Shown here: piece by piece, positions 35,991-44,019 of the stretch
Layout of the letters: each line of letters starts with the position of its first letter
Numbering within the stretch: position 1 is the stretch's first letter
NCBI RefSeq assembly: GCF_002929295.1
Contig: NZ_PJIM01000002.1
Coordinates: 640,191 to 704,190 of the forward strand
DNA length: 64,000 nt
Direction of reading: 5' to 3'
Origin: Arthrobacter sp. SX1312
Lineage (GTDB): Bacteria > Actinomycetota > Actinomycetes > Actinomycetales > Micrococcaceae
Notes under the pieces: model-generated
Databases searched by the model: none
The model's input: the letters and a program-made list of their open reading frames with translations, nothing else
What the model was told of the DNA's origin: nothing
Position numbers and translations under genes: made by a program

Positions 35991-36674
35991 CTACCGGCGG
36001 GTTTTGTGTAATGCAGCGAGCAGCTCTGGTTCGGCAGCTGCACTCTCGAGCAGGTACTTCAGGATGAAATCGTGCGACGTGGCCAGGTGCTCCCGTGTCA
36101 GCGACGCTGCGAGGGCTGCATCTCCGTCCTCGACCGCCGCGAGGATGGCGGTGTGTTCGGCATGCAGATGCTCCGTATTCCCAATCACCTCCAGATGAAG
36201 GTGGAGATAACGGTCCGCGAGCTTCCTCAACTGCTCGACCGTGTCGATCATGCGGGGGCGGTTGGCGCGCTTGTAGACAGTGGCATGGAAGTCGGCGTTG
36301 GCCGCAAGCCAGGTACGGGCATTGTTGCTGACACTCATGGTTTCGAGTTCCTGCCGCATCTGCAGGATTTCCGCCCGTCCCACATTGGGGACCGCGAGGT
36401 GTGTCGCGACCGGCTCGATCGCTTCTCGCATTTCGTAGATTTCCTGCAGTTCGGGTACCGACATCCCCGTTACGAGTGCGGTGGAACCCGACGTTGGATT
36501 GACCAGCCCCTCGGCGGCCAGCAGCTGAAGAGCGTCACGTACAGGAATGCGGCTCACCCCGAATCGCTCGGCGATCCTCACCTGCGAGAGTTTGGTTCCC
36601 GGCGCGAGAACACCCAAGAGGATCTCTTCGCGCAGTTGATCGACCACTCGTCCCGATGCATTTGGGTATGCCAT
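35991..36674 (-). CDS. GntR/FCD-family regulator of the catabolic cluster
   Basis: A 227-residue FadR-type regulator: winged helix at residues 1-70 (LREEILLGVLAPGTKLSQVRIAERFGVSRIPVRDALQLLAAEGLV) and an all-helical FCD domain with metal-binding histidines (NADFHATVYKRA, TEHLHAEHTAILAA, REHLATSH). FCD regulators sense carboxylic acids and usually repress the genes they head. It lies first in the cluster and is read in the same direction as it. Confidence 0.92.
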   Translation of the reverse strand: MAYPNASGRVVDQLREEILLGVLAPGTKLSQVRIAERFGVSRIPVRDALQLLAAEGLVNPTSGSTALVTGMSVPELQEIYEMREAIEPVATHLAVPNVGRAEILQMRQELETMSVSNNARTWLAANADFHATVYKRANRPRMIDTVEQLRKLADRYLHLHLEVIGNTEHLHAEHTAILAAVEDGDAALAASLTREHLATSHDFILKYLLESAAAEPELLAALHKTRR

Positions 36675-36704
36675 CTATCCGTCCCGTCTACAGTTGACTA
36701 AAAA

Positions 36705-36712
36705 TGTATACA
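36705..36712. promoter_or_regulatory. Possible operator of the GntR-FCD regulator
   Basis: TGTATACA, a perfect eight-base palindrome 31 bases upstream of the regulator start. FCD-GntR proteins often bind sites with a GTATAC core. Confidence 0.45.
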
Positions 36713-37377
36713 GCTAGGGCTGTGACGTCAATCACTTGACCGATGTCCCTTGCGGGATCCTGGCGGAGCCCTCCCGACCACCCGTCCGTGGCGAAAGCTC
36801 TGGGCGTGCACGGTGTATTTCGAGAGCATGCTCGAGCGCTGGTCCGCCTCGAGATGGCCCGCTGAGGAGTCGTCCCCATCTAGTGGAAGGACCCGAAGGT
36901 CGGAGCGAGGATGATCAACACCCGCAGCGGGACCTTGACGGAGAAGCTGTCGTTTCGCACCGCAGCCAGCAAAAGGGCACTCATACCCGCATATCTGGAG
37001 TCCGTTCTGTCCCGGTGCCTGTCTCCGGTGACCGAACCTTTGAAGGCGCGTCCTGACACGTACGTAGGACCAAGCCCCCGCGGTGGTTGAACAGACACGC
37101 GTTCGATGATGAGCTCATGCTCCGCCCGAGTGGTGCTGCTCGGCTAGTCCGTCATGATCCAGCGCATCCTCAGCTTTGGAACTGTCCATCGTCAGACCCG
37201 TAGGAGGACGTGATGACTAGCCGGTACGCCCTCACACCAGCCCACTGCCGCCGCGTCCACGGCTATGGCGTTGCCCTTCATCGTCGACCGGGAGTCTCGC
37301 ATCGGATTCGCGAAGGCGCCCCGCGACCAAAGCGACCAGCAGAGAAATAGCTATCACCGCAATTGTCTTTAGAAGCG
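36713..37377. other. Intergenic region without clear genes
   Basis: Open frames here lack ribosome sites and show no recognisable protein. One minus-strand frame (around 37232-37370) encodes a hydrophobic stretch TIAVIAISLLVALVAG followed by a basic tail, but no credible start codon is present, so it is not called. Confidence 0.4.
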
Positions 37378-37452
37378 TTACCCTGCCAAGGACCCAAACC
37401 CGACGCCTAGTAGTACGGCCGAGACGATTGCTGCAGTGGCAAAAACTTTCAT
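37378..37452 (-). CDS. Putative 24-residue single-helix membrane peptide
   Basis: ATG at 37452 is preceded by AAGGA at good spacing. The product, MKVFATAAIVSAVLLGVGFG plus SLAG, is a single hydrophobic helix. Just beyond it, in another frame, is a second hydrophobic stretch, so it may instead be the start of a frame-broken small membrane protein. It is too short for a firm call. Confidence 0.4.
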   Translation of the reverse strand: MKVFATAAIVSAVLLGVGFGSLAG

Positions 37453-37548
37453 CGTTTCCTTGACACCCTTTTCGAATGACAGCATGCTTACTGTATTGCC
37501 CCGGACCCTGGCACCGAGCCGCAATTGCCGTGCCAATCAGGGAGCCCC

Positions 37549-38259
37549 ATGACACACGCAATCGATCACCTCACCCGCAACACTCCCGCAAGCGATCCCC
37601 GTACCGATCCTCGTGACAATCGTGTTTTACAGATAAGACCGCCTCATCCTGCCAGGGCCCGTGGACTCAGCGATCGCCAAGCTGTCATCGCGGTCATGAC
37701 CACAAACGGGGTCACCTGCCAGGACATCGCGTTCGAATTGATGCTCCCGCTGCGCACAGTACAAGGCCACCTGCATCAAGCACTGCGGGTCCTTGGCCTC
37801 TCACGCGTCGAGGACCTCACCTACGAGGTCATCACAGCGCACTACGAGAAGACCCTCTTAGCCGCCCGATCTGATCAGCGAAAAACCTTCGATTCCAATG
37901 AACCCACCGGGTCTCCCGAGCCCGTTCAAGGCGACAACCCGTCGAACTCGTTGGTCGCCCTCGATGCCGCCCAGGCTCGCAATGAGGAACTTACCCACGT
38001 CGCTGCCCTCACCCGCGAACTGGAAGCAACACGCGCCCAACTAGAACAAGAACGCGACACCGTACAGCAGCTCCACCAAGCCATTGACAGTCGCGACATC
38101 ATCGGACAGGCCAAGGGCATCCTCATGGAGAGGCACAAAATCAGCGCTGAGGCCGCCTTCACGACGCTAGTGCGCCACAGCAACCTCAGCCACCGCAAGC
38201 TCGTCTACGTCGCCCACCACCTGATTTGCTCAGGCGAAGAGGCCGCCTGCCAGAGGTAG
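37549..38259 (+). CDS. LuxR-type HTH fused to an ANTAR RNA-binding domain
   Basis: A 236-residue protein. The N-terminal part (residues 40-95) has a LuxR/GerE-like helix-turn-helix (GLSDRQAVIAVMTTNGVTCQDIAFELMLPLRTVQGHLHQALRVLGL). A coiled coil (about 135-178, LTRELEATRAQLEQERDTVQQL) links it to a C-terminal ANTAR domain (LHQAIDSRDIIGQAKGILMERHKISAEAAFTTLVRHS). ANTAR domains bind paired RNA hairpins to block termination, whereas LuxR HTH binds DNA. The start follows GGGAG. No GAF or receiver domain is present, so the input signal is unclear. Confidence 0.85.
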   Translation: MTHAIDHLTRNTPASDPRTDPRDNRVLQIRPPHPARARGLSDRQAVIAVMTTNGVTCQDIAFELMLPLRTVQGHLHQALRVLGLSRVEDLTYEVITAHYEKTLLAARSDQRKTFDSNEPTGSPEPVQGDNPSNSLVALDAAQARNEELTHVAALTRELEATRAQLEQERDTVQQLHQAIDSRDIIGQAKGILMERHKISAEAAFTTLVRHSNLSHRKLVYVAHHLICSGEEAACQR

Positions 38260-38339
38260 CTGGATGCCTCAAGGGAAACCTGCTCCATCGGGCACCATGG
38301 AACGCCCTATGGGCTGGTGCATGCGACGCGTGGTCGTCG

Positions 38340-38705
38340 TCAGTGGTTGAAGTGCGTGGTCAGCGGTTCTGCCTGGCCCACGGAGGCGAGGATGCCGGCG
38401 GCGAGGTCCGATACCTTCACGTTGCGCGTGGAGGATGCCTGTCGGAGGATCGCGAACGCTTCCTTCTGGGTGCACCTGTTCTGGGCCATGATCGCGCCGA
38501 CGGCCGTGTCGATCGTGGTGCGGGTCGTCATGGCGGCCTTGAGGTGCTGTGTGTCCTCGCTGAGCTTCGCGATCCGCACGGCCAGGCGGAGGGAGCGTGA
38601 GGCATCGCGGGCGAGGCCATCGGCCACCGTGATGCCTGTGGCGTCGAAGGCGTCCGGGGTCGTGGAGTAGAAGTCCAGGCCCCGACGCTGAGGACCCCGC
38701 GGACA
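38340..38705 (-). pseudogene. Truncated GAF-ANTAR regulator
   Basis: The intact end reads FYSTTPDAFDATGITVADGLARDASRSLRLAVRIAKL, then the ANTAR part LKAAMTTRTTIDTAVGAIMAQNRCTQKEAFAILRQASSTRNVKVSDLAAGI. Most of the GAF domain is missing. A further bit (GVLSVG) lies one frame off near a GGGG run, and then the sequence changes to an ECF sigma gene on the other strand. It was cut by a deletion at about 38705. Confidence 0.78.
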
Positions 38706-38710
38706 CTCAC

Positions 38711-38965
38711 CTGCAGCGCGGCGGGTTGGACAGCGTCGACGCACACCTCGCGCACGCGTTGCGGGCGCTGAAGCCCGTGGACCTGCAACTCATCACCGTC
38801 GTAGCCCTTGAGGGCTGAGACATTGCCGCGGCTGCAACGATCCTGCATCTCACTCCGGGAAGCGCGAAGACCAGGCTGCACCGGGCCCGGAAACGACTCC
38901 GCGACCAGCCACCGGACCCCGCACCGGCACGACCACTCACGCTCTCCCAGGAGGGACAGGCATGA
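38711..38965 (+). pseudogene. Truncated ECF sigma factor with in-frame stop
   Basis: The frame encodes only sigma region 4: AHLAHALRALKPVDLQLITVVALEG, then TGA (near 38817), then DIAAAATILHLTPGSAKTRLHRARKRLRDQ. The stop replaces the usual Trp or similar codon, and region 2 is absent. The frame ends in an ATGA overlap with the next gene, as in a normal sigma/anti-sigma operon. It cannot make a functional sigma factor. Confidence 0.8.
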
Positions 38966-39726
38966 ACGTCAACCAGATGGACCCCACCTTCGCCCAGGGA
39001 CTGCGAACCGCCCTGATCGAGCAGGTCAACGCCACCTCACCCGCCCGGGTGCGCCGACACCGATGGTGGATCGGAGCCGGGGTCTTCGCCGGCATCGGAC
39101 TCATTGGCGGGGTTGGAGCGACAGCGGCAGGTTTCCTCGTCGAGCCAGGGGCAGACGTTGTCACCGAGTACGGGAACCCGGTCTCCGGCACCTACACCGG
39201 CCCGCAGACCATCGAGTTGGGGGCAGCACCTGACAGTGCGACCTCCATCATGGTGGAACTGACATGTCTCAGTGGCGGCAGCATCTACCTGCCGGACGGA
39301 GCAGGCACGACCTGCCCCGACATCGGTACAGGCGCAATAACGTCCACATCTTTGGCGTTATCGCCGGGACAGAACTCTCTCGAGGTACGTACAAGCGCTG
39401 CTGACGTGAGCTATCAGGCGCACATCACGTACACGAGCACGACCCCCACCGACTGGGCCGTCAACGAAAACGGCGACACCTATGGTGCCACGAACGCCAG
39501 GGGCGAGCCGGACCTTATCTCCGTAATCACCACCGACGGGAAACTCGGCTACGTCTACGCCGACGAACTCAACGAAGCCTCAGGAAAAACCGCATCCACC
39601 GAGTTCACCAGCCCGTCCGAAGCCCAGTCTTGGCAGGAGGCACGACAAGGAACAGTGGCACTGATCCCGGTGTACGAGTCCGACGGTGAGACGGTCATTG
39701 GAGAGTTTGAGGCAGGACGCTGGTAA
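38962..39726 (+). CDS. Membrane-anchored protein in anti-sigma position
   Basis: A 254-residue protein with a short cytoplasmic N-terminus (MNVNQMDPTFAQGLRTALIEQV), one membrane helix (WWIGAGVFAGIGLIGGVGATAAGFLV) and a 190-residue outside domain rich in strands. The start overlaps the broken sigma gene by four bases, the usual place for an anti-sigma factor. It has no zinc-binding HxxxCxxC motif. With its sigma gone, it may have no partner here. Confidence 0.75.
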   Translation: MNVNQMDPTFAQGLRTALIEQVNATSPARVRRHRWWIGAGVFAGIGLIGGVGATAAGFLVEPGADVVTEYGNPVSGTYTGPQTIELGAAPDSATSIMVELTCLSGGSIYLPDGAGTTCPDIGTGAITSTSLALSPGQNSLEVRTSAADVSYQAHITYTSTTPTDWAVNENGDTYGATNARGEPDLISVITTDGKLGYVYADELNEASGKTASTEFTSPSEAQSWQEARQGTVALIPVYESDGETVIGEFEAGRW

Positions 39727-39920
39727 GGGGCTCTACTACCTGATGGTTGGCCTATCCCAGCAGAAGCACACTGAGGGATCCCTACCCGGGCACTGGTCAC
39801 GAGATCGTTGGCAACCGTCCCGTAGAAGGTTCCTTCACCGATCGCAGTCGGCTTCTACATGGCAGGCCGACGCGAGGACGTCCAGTGCGGACTCCCCTGA
39901 GTTTGAGTGTGCTGATCCCG

Positions 39921-39960
39921 TGGATGGGTGAATGGGTGGATGGGCGGATGGGCGGATGGG
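39921..39960 (+). repeat. Five tandem copies of an 8-bp unit
   Basis: TGGATGGG, TGAATGGG, TGGATGGG, CGGATGGG, CGGATGGG in a row in non-coding DNA, just before a terminator. It is a simple microsatellite-like repeat without known function. Confidence 0.8.
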
Positions 39961-39981
39961 TGGCGAAGCGGGCAGCGGCGC

Positions 39982-40009
39982 CGGGTGCCCGGCAGGCGCC
40001 GGGCACCCG
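39982..40009 (-). terminator. Terminator hairpin of the PRC-barrel gene
   Basis: A perfect 12-bp stem CGGGTGCCCGGC/GCCGGGCACCCG with loop AGGC, ending five bases past the stop of the minus-strand gene. Confidence 0.7.
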
Positions 40010-40014
40010 CAGGG

Positions 40015-40302
40015 CTAACGGTAGAACTCGCCGTAATAGGTCCCGAGCTGGTCTCGATAGGCGGGATCGTCAGCGGTGGCATTATCGAGTTCTGGCGAAT
40101 CCTTGATCTGGGTCTTCGTGAGATCGACGTAGACCTTCTCGTCCGCGTCGTCGACACGCTGAATCGTGCCCGCCGGAAGAATTACCTTCCGGCCGAAGAT
40201 CCATGGGCCGGTGTCGACCACGATGCTGCTTTCATCGACCGCGTTGCTGGCCTCGTCGACCTTGCCGATGTCGCCATCGGAGGCGTGAACGGGATAGCCC
40301 AC
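40015..40302 (-). CDS. PRC-barrel domain protein
   Basis: A 95-residue protein: MGYPVHASDGDIGKVDEASN, VVDTGPWIFGRKVILPAGTIQRVD, KVYVDLTKTQIKDSPELD and YRDQLGTYYGEFYR. These are hallmarks of the small PRC-barrel proteins common in actinobacteria, perhaps in RNA metabolism or stress. GTG 40302 is the only standard start, but the same frame upstream still looks coding (DDFDRWDAWNYRDSSARAAES), so an N-terminal extension with a mutated start or a frame shift near 40365 is likely. Confidence 0.82.
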   Translation of the reverse strand: MGYPVHASDGDIGKVDEASNAVDESSIVVDTGPWIFGRKVILPAGTIQRVDDADEKVYVDLTKTQIKDSPELDNATADDPAYRDQLGTYYGEFYR

Positions 40303-40533
40303 GATGGTGCCGGACTCAGCTGCGCGAGCCGACGAATCACGGTAATTCCAGGCGTCCCACCGATCGAAGTCATCGGAGACATTCTGTTGCGATGACCGCC
40401 AGAATCCACCGATCCCTCAGCGGGCGAATCTCGGTCGTCGTGACCGAATGTGCCCTTTGACCGGACGATCAATGGAGATTCGCCGCGCCCGTGCTTTCGA
40501 CAGAGTTTCCAGCGGGATCAGCGGATCGGACCA

Positions 40534-41385
40534 CTAGCCAGGCTTGTCGAATACGCCCTGGATGAACACCGTGCGCCCGGCGTCGGTGTTGCGCCCGGAG
40601 TTGCTCATTTTGACGGCTGCCTGTTCTCCCAGCACGAGATGCATTCCAAGCGGAGGAGGGGCGCTGGAGCCGCTCGCACCCGACGCTTGCGCCTTCGCCT
40701 GCTGTGCCTTGCGCGCCGCCACGATGTCGGCGGTAATGTCGCGCCAGGTGCGCTCCAGGAGACCTGCACCGCGGATCAACCCGCGGAGGGATTCCGCATC
40801 GGCCAGATGGCTCTGGTTGGGGCGGCTCGCCCATGGGACCGGAAGCTCGATCGGCTCGCCGTTCCCCGCGCAGATTTCCTGGCAGACGAACAGCCCGCCC
40901 GGCCTGAGTACCCGGGCGATTCCGGAATACAGGCGGCGCTTGTCCCGGATGTTCATCTGCATTTGTATCGTCCACACCACGTCGAAGCTGGACGCGGCGA
41001 ACGGAAGCTCCAGGGCATCACCCGCCTGAAAGCGGGTGCGATCGGACAACCGCGTCATCCGAGAAAGGGCGTTGGCCACCCCGCAGAATTCAGGCGAGAG
41101 ATCGATGCCTGTCACGTCGCAACCCAAAGTTGCGGCGAGGTAACGCGCCGGGCCGCCCAACCCGCTGCCCACGTCGAGCACTCGCGATCCTGGCGGAATC
41201 TTTGCAAGCTCCACCAATGCGCGCGTGGCCAAACGTCCCGCGGAGTGAAACTCGTCGGACGGCGCGAGATCTTCGTGCGTGACCGAGTCCAGGTCCTTGC
41301 CGAGAGCTTGCAACCCCGCCACGATTCGCGGCAGAAGTCCGCCCGGCTCGTAGTGACGAAGCATTTCCTCGTGCGAGTCGCCCAT
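40534..41385 (-). CDS. SAM-dependent methyltransferase
   Basis: A 283-residue class I methyltransferase: motif I VLDVGSGLGGPARYLAA, CDVTGIDLSPEFCGVAN, AGDALELPFAASSFDVVWTIQMQMNI and VLRPGGLFVCQE. It resembles the sterol/tocopherol or sarcosine/dimethylglycine methyltransferase group in plan. The codon use and the residues around it look unlike the neighbours, which suggests acquisition from another phylum, possibly a proteobacterium. The methyl acceptor is unknown. Confidence 0.88.
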   Translation of the reverse strand: MGDSHEEMLRHYEPGGLLPRIVAGLQALGKDLDSVTHEDLAPSDEFHSAGRLATRALVELAKIPPGSRVLDVGSGLGGPARYLAATLGCDVTGIDLSPEFCGVANALSRMTRLSDRTRFQAGDALELPFAASSFDVVWTIQMQMNIRDKRRLYSGIARVLRPGGLFVCQEICAGNGEPIELPVPWASRPNQSHLADAESLRGLIRGAGLLERTWRDITADIVAARKAQQAKAQASGASGSSAPPPLGMHLVLGEQAAVKMSNSGRNTDAGRTVFIQGVFDKPG

Positions 41386-41710
41386 GGACGCAAATCCTGC
41401 GCGGATTTTGGGGAGCCGTCAAGTAAGCGCTTGCTCCCACCACCCCGTCACCTGCCCTCCTCCGGCAGGAGGGAGGGTCTGGCCTGTGCCCTCACGAGGT
41501 CTCCACTCGACGCAGAACGGCATCGCAGACACCCCTGACCAGCAAACGATCTCTGTCCTCCTAAACGACATCGGATGGGTCGCGGTCGTGCAATTCTCCC
41601 TTCGTCCCAAGGGTCCGTGGGTGGCTGACAACCTGGATCAGCGGATAGCTCGCCTCCCCGCAATCGCTTACGGCTTCGTCGTCCGCTGGACCGTTCCCGA
41701 GATGCGATCC
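41386..41710. other. Spacer between methyltransferase and small membrane protein
   Basis: No supported gene. A hairpin CCCTCCT/AGGAGGG with loop CCGGC lies at 41455-41473 and could end a transcript. Confidence 0.4.
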
Positions 41711-41959
41711 ATGGCGCAATTCCTACTGGTGCTGTCAGGCGTCTTGCTCGGCACCGCAGCAACGCTTCTTATCGAATTTCTCCTGCCCCGCCGTGCGGCA
41801 GAGAAGGCAGAGGCGGCGACGGATGCGTCGCGAGAAATTCAAGAGACGTCGCTAGAACTTCTTCGCGAGACTCAACTCCTGCTCGCCCACGCGCAGGGCG
41901 AGTTGCGTCAACGACCCTGGTGGCGACGGCGGCCGAAAGGTTCAAGGCGATACACATAG
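41711..41959 (+). CDS. Small single-helix membrane protein with coiled coil
   Basis: An 82-residue protein: one membrane helix (FLLVLSGVLLGTAATLLIEFLL), then a charged amphipathic helix (RRAAEKAEAATDASREIQETSLELLRETQLLLAHA) and a basic tail. An ATG at 41702 would add three residues. The longer frame upstream shows no protein character. The function is unknown, and it shares the foreign-looking patch with the methyltransferase. Confidence 0.5.
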   Translation: MAQFLLVLSGVLLGTAATLLIEFLLPRRAAEKAEAATDASREIQETSLELLRETQLLLAHAQGELRQRPWWRRRPKGSRRYT

Positions 41960-42494
41960 GAACCTTATCTACCTCGACCCTGTCGTCTCGCGGAGGCCAA
42001 CATCGCCGCTCAGCGATCACAGCGAGCCACCAGCGTTCGTAAGCCGGTCGTCCACTGGCGCCACGCAGGGGATCCGGACCTGCCGGCCGCGCCAAGCCGG
42101 AGGAAAGGCGTTTAGCCGGGACGATGAAAACGGGCGCAAAGCTACCACAAGCGGTACGCCCATCCAGGGCAGCCGCCCGCCGTGCATGTCTCATAAAACT
42201 ACAGTTTTCTAAGGCACTTGGCCGGCGTCCGCTGAGCCCGAGAACTTCCGCGGGAATCTGGGGCACGCCCTGTCTCGGAAATCCGTCTTACCACAAACGG
42301 TTTCAGTCGCCGTCTCATTAGGACTTTCTGAGGCACATTGGTCGGATGAGGCATCTCGGATGCACCCGCGTGAGCACATCGACCTAGGACGCGCGGCTGC
42401 AACTCGACGCACTCGTCGTTGCCGGGTCCAGAAGCGGGACATGTTTGCAGCAGCGACCATGGGCTGACCCTGCCACGGCGCATCAGACCCGCAC
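41960..42494. other. Non-coding patch with an imperfect direct repeat
   Basis: No gene can be supported. Two related strings, TTTCTAAGGCACTTGGCCGG near 42204 and TTTCTGAGGCACATTGGTCG near 42325, form an imperfect direct repeat about 120 bp apart. The base composition changes to the GC-rich style of the right half near 42480. Confidence 0.4.
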
Positions 42495-43937
42495 TCAGGA
42501 GGCCTCGGCCCGCAGTGACGCCGGGTGCACCAGGACGCCCTGCGGCTCGCGGATCCACCACAGCCCGGTGGCCCGTTTCTCCTCCCGGGTGGAGAAGCGG
42601 TAGATGAAGATGCGGGCCCGGACGTAGCGGGGCCGCGCGCCGTCGAAGGGGTCCCGGCGGAGCAGCTTCAGGATCAGCGGGTCCGCCTCGAGGAGCTTCA
42701 CCAGGAACGGGGTGAACCAGCCCCGCTCCGAGCCCAGGGCGAGGAACCACATCATCCAGTCCAGCCGCAGGTGGTACGGCGCGAACTGGCGCGGCATCCG
42801 CGACGGGTCGCCGGGCTTGCCCTTGAACTCGTACTCACGCCAGCGTGCACCGGGACCCACGTCGTCGAGCGTCCCCTCCACGATCACCTCGTACCGCACC
42901 TTCGTCACGCTTCCGAACGCCCCGTAGGCGTTGCCGAGGTGCCACCGGTTGAAGCTCGCGTTCATGAGCTGCCGCCGGGCGAACAGGTTCAGCAGCGCCG
43001 GCCAACTCAGGTAGGCGAGCAGGAGCATCGCGGGGACGACGACGACGGTCACGTACAGCGGCGTCGGCCGGTAGGCGCCGGACAGGTCGAGGGCCGGGAC
43101 CACCGCCTCGTAGAAGGAATCGGGCACCGCGGCGAAGGTCAGGATGATCGTCAGGGTGTTGAGCCAGGCGAAGTTGCCGGAGAGCACGAGCCAGCCCTGC
43201 GTGACGATGATGACCAGCGCGGCGAAGCCCGCCACCGGCTGCGGCGCGAAGAGGAGGAACGGGACGGCCAGCTGCGTGACGTGGTTCCCGGCCACCTCGA
43301 GGCGGTGCAGCGGTTTCGGCAACAGGTGGAAGAACCGGCTGGCCGGGTTCGGCATGGGCTGGGTCTCGTGGTGGTAGTACAGGGCCGTCAGGTCACGCCA
43401 GGAGCGGTCACCGCGCATCTTGATCATCCCGGCCCCGAATTCGAGCCGGAAGACGAGCCAGCGGATCATCAGTAGGACCAGGAGCGGCGGTGCGATCTCC
43501 GTGGACCCCAGGAACGCGACGATGAACCCCGCCTCCAGCAGGAGGCTCTCCCAGCCGAAACCGTAGAACGCCTGACCCACGTTCACGATCGACGTGTACA
43601 GCCACCAGATCAGGAGGAAGGCGATCAGGGGGACCCACGGCGGTCCGGCCTGCGGGATGCCGAGGACGAGCAGGGCGGAGACGGCCGCGCCGGTCCAGGC
43701 CACGGCCCGCAGGCGGCGGTCCGTATAGCCCCGGCGGAAGAGCGACGGACCGGCCCGGGTGCCGGCCCGTTCGAGGAACACGGGGACCGGCAGCAGGCCC
43801 TTCTCGCCGAGGAGGGCCGGGAACTGGGCGACGGCGGACAGGAACGCGATGAGGTACACGGCGGCGACCCCGCGCTGCGCGATCTGCCGCCCCACCTCGT
43901 AGTCCTCGGCGGCGAGGACGCCGGCGACCCACTCCAT
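42495..43937 (-). CDS. Lipase maturation factor family membrane protein
   Basis: A 480-residue polytopic protein of the LMF1/LMF2 family. Landmarks are FGWESLLLEAGFIVAFLG, RWLVFRLEFGAGMIKMRGDRSWRDLTALYYHHETQPMPNPASRFFHLLP, NAYGAFGSVTKVRYEVIVEGT and FAPYHLRLDWMMWFLALG. In vertebrates LMF1 helps lipases fold; bacterial members are uncharacterised. The start MEWVAGVLAAED is preferred over a long basic upstream frame. Confidence 0.92.
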   Translation of the reverse strand: MEWVAGVLAAEDYEVGRQIAQRGVAAVYLIAFLSAVAQFPALLGEKGLLPVPVFLERAGTRAGPSLFRRGYTDRRLRAVAWTGAAVSALLVLGIPQAGPPWVPLIAFLLIWWLYTSIVNVGQAFYGFGWESLLLEAGFIVAFLGSTEIAPPLLVLLMIRWLVFRLEFGAGMIKMRGDRSWRDLTALYYHHETQPMPNPASRFFHLLPKPLHRLEVAGNHVTQLAVPFLLFAPQPVAGFAALVIIVTQGWLVLSGNFAWLNTLTIILTFAAVPDSFYEAVVPALDLSGAYRPTPLYVTVVVVPAMLLLAYLSWPALLNLFARRQLMNASFNRWHLGNAYGAFGSVTKVRYEVIVEGTLDDVGPGARWREYEFKGKPGDPSRMPRQFAPYHLRLDWMMWFLALGSERGWFTPFLVKLLEADPLILKLLRRDPFDGARPRYVRARIFIYRFSTREEKRATGLWWIREPQGVLVHPASLRAEAS

Positions 43938-44019
43938 CCCCTCAGCGTCCGGTCCCCGGCGAGGGGGCGTCAAGGGCGTTTCGACCCCCGAGTCTGCGGC
44001 CTCGGAGCGGGCTGTCCTG

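Noticed and set aside
36736-37056. Possible small gene upstream of the GntR-FCD regulator
   Set aside because: No ribosome site or protein-like composition; more likely intergenic DNA.
39921-39960. CRISPR-like repeat
   Set aside because: Units are 8 bp without spacers, and no cas genes are present. No CRISPR array is seen anywhere in the window.
42124-42321. Small plus-strand frame in the patch before the lipase maturation factor gene
   Set aside because: Low-quality composition, no ribosome site, and it runs through the imperfect direct repeat.
42525-43475. Plus-strand frame opposite the lipase maturation factor gene
   Set aside because: Shadow frame rich in Glu/Arg/Pro; the sense strand has a complete membrane protein.
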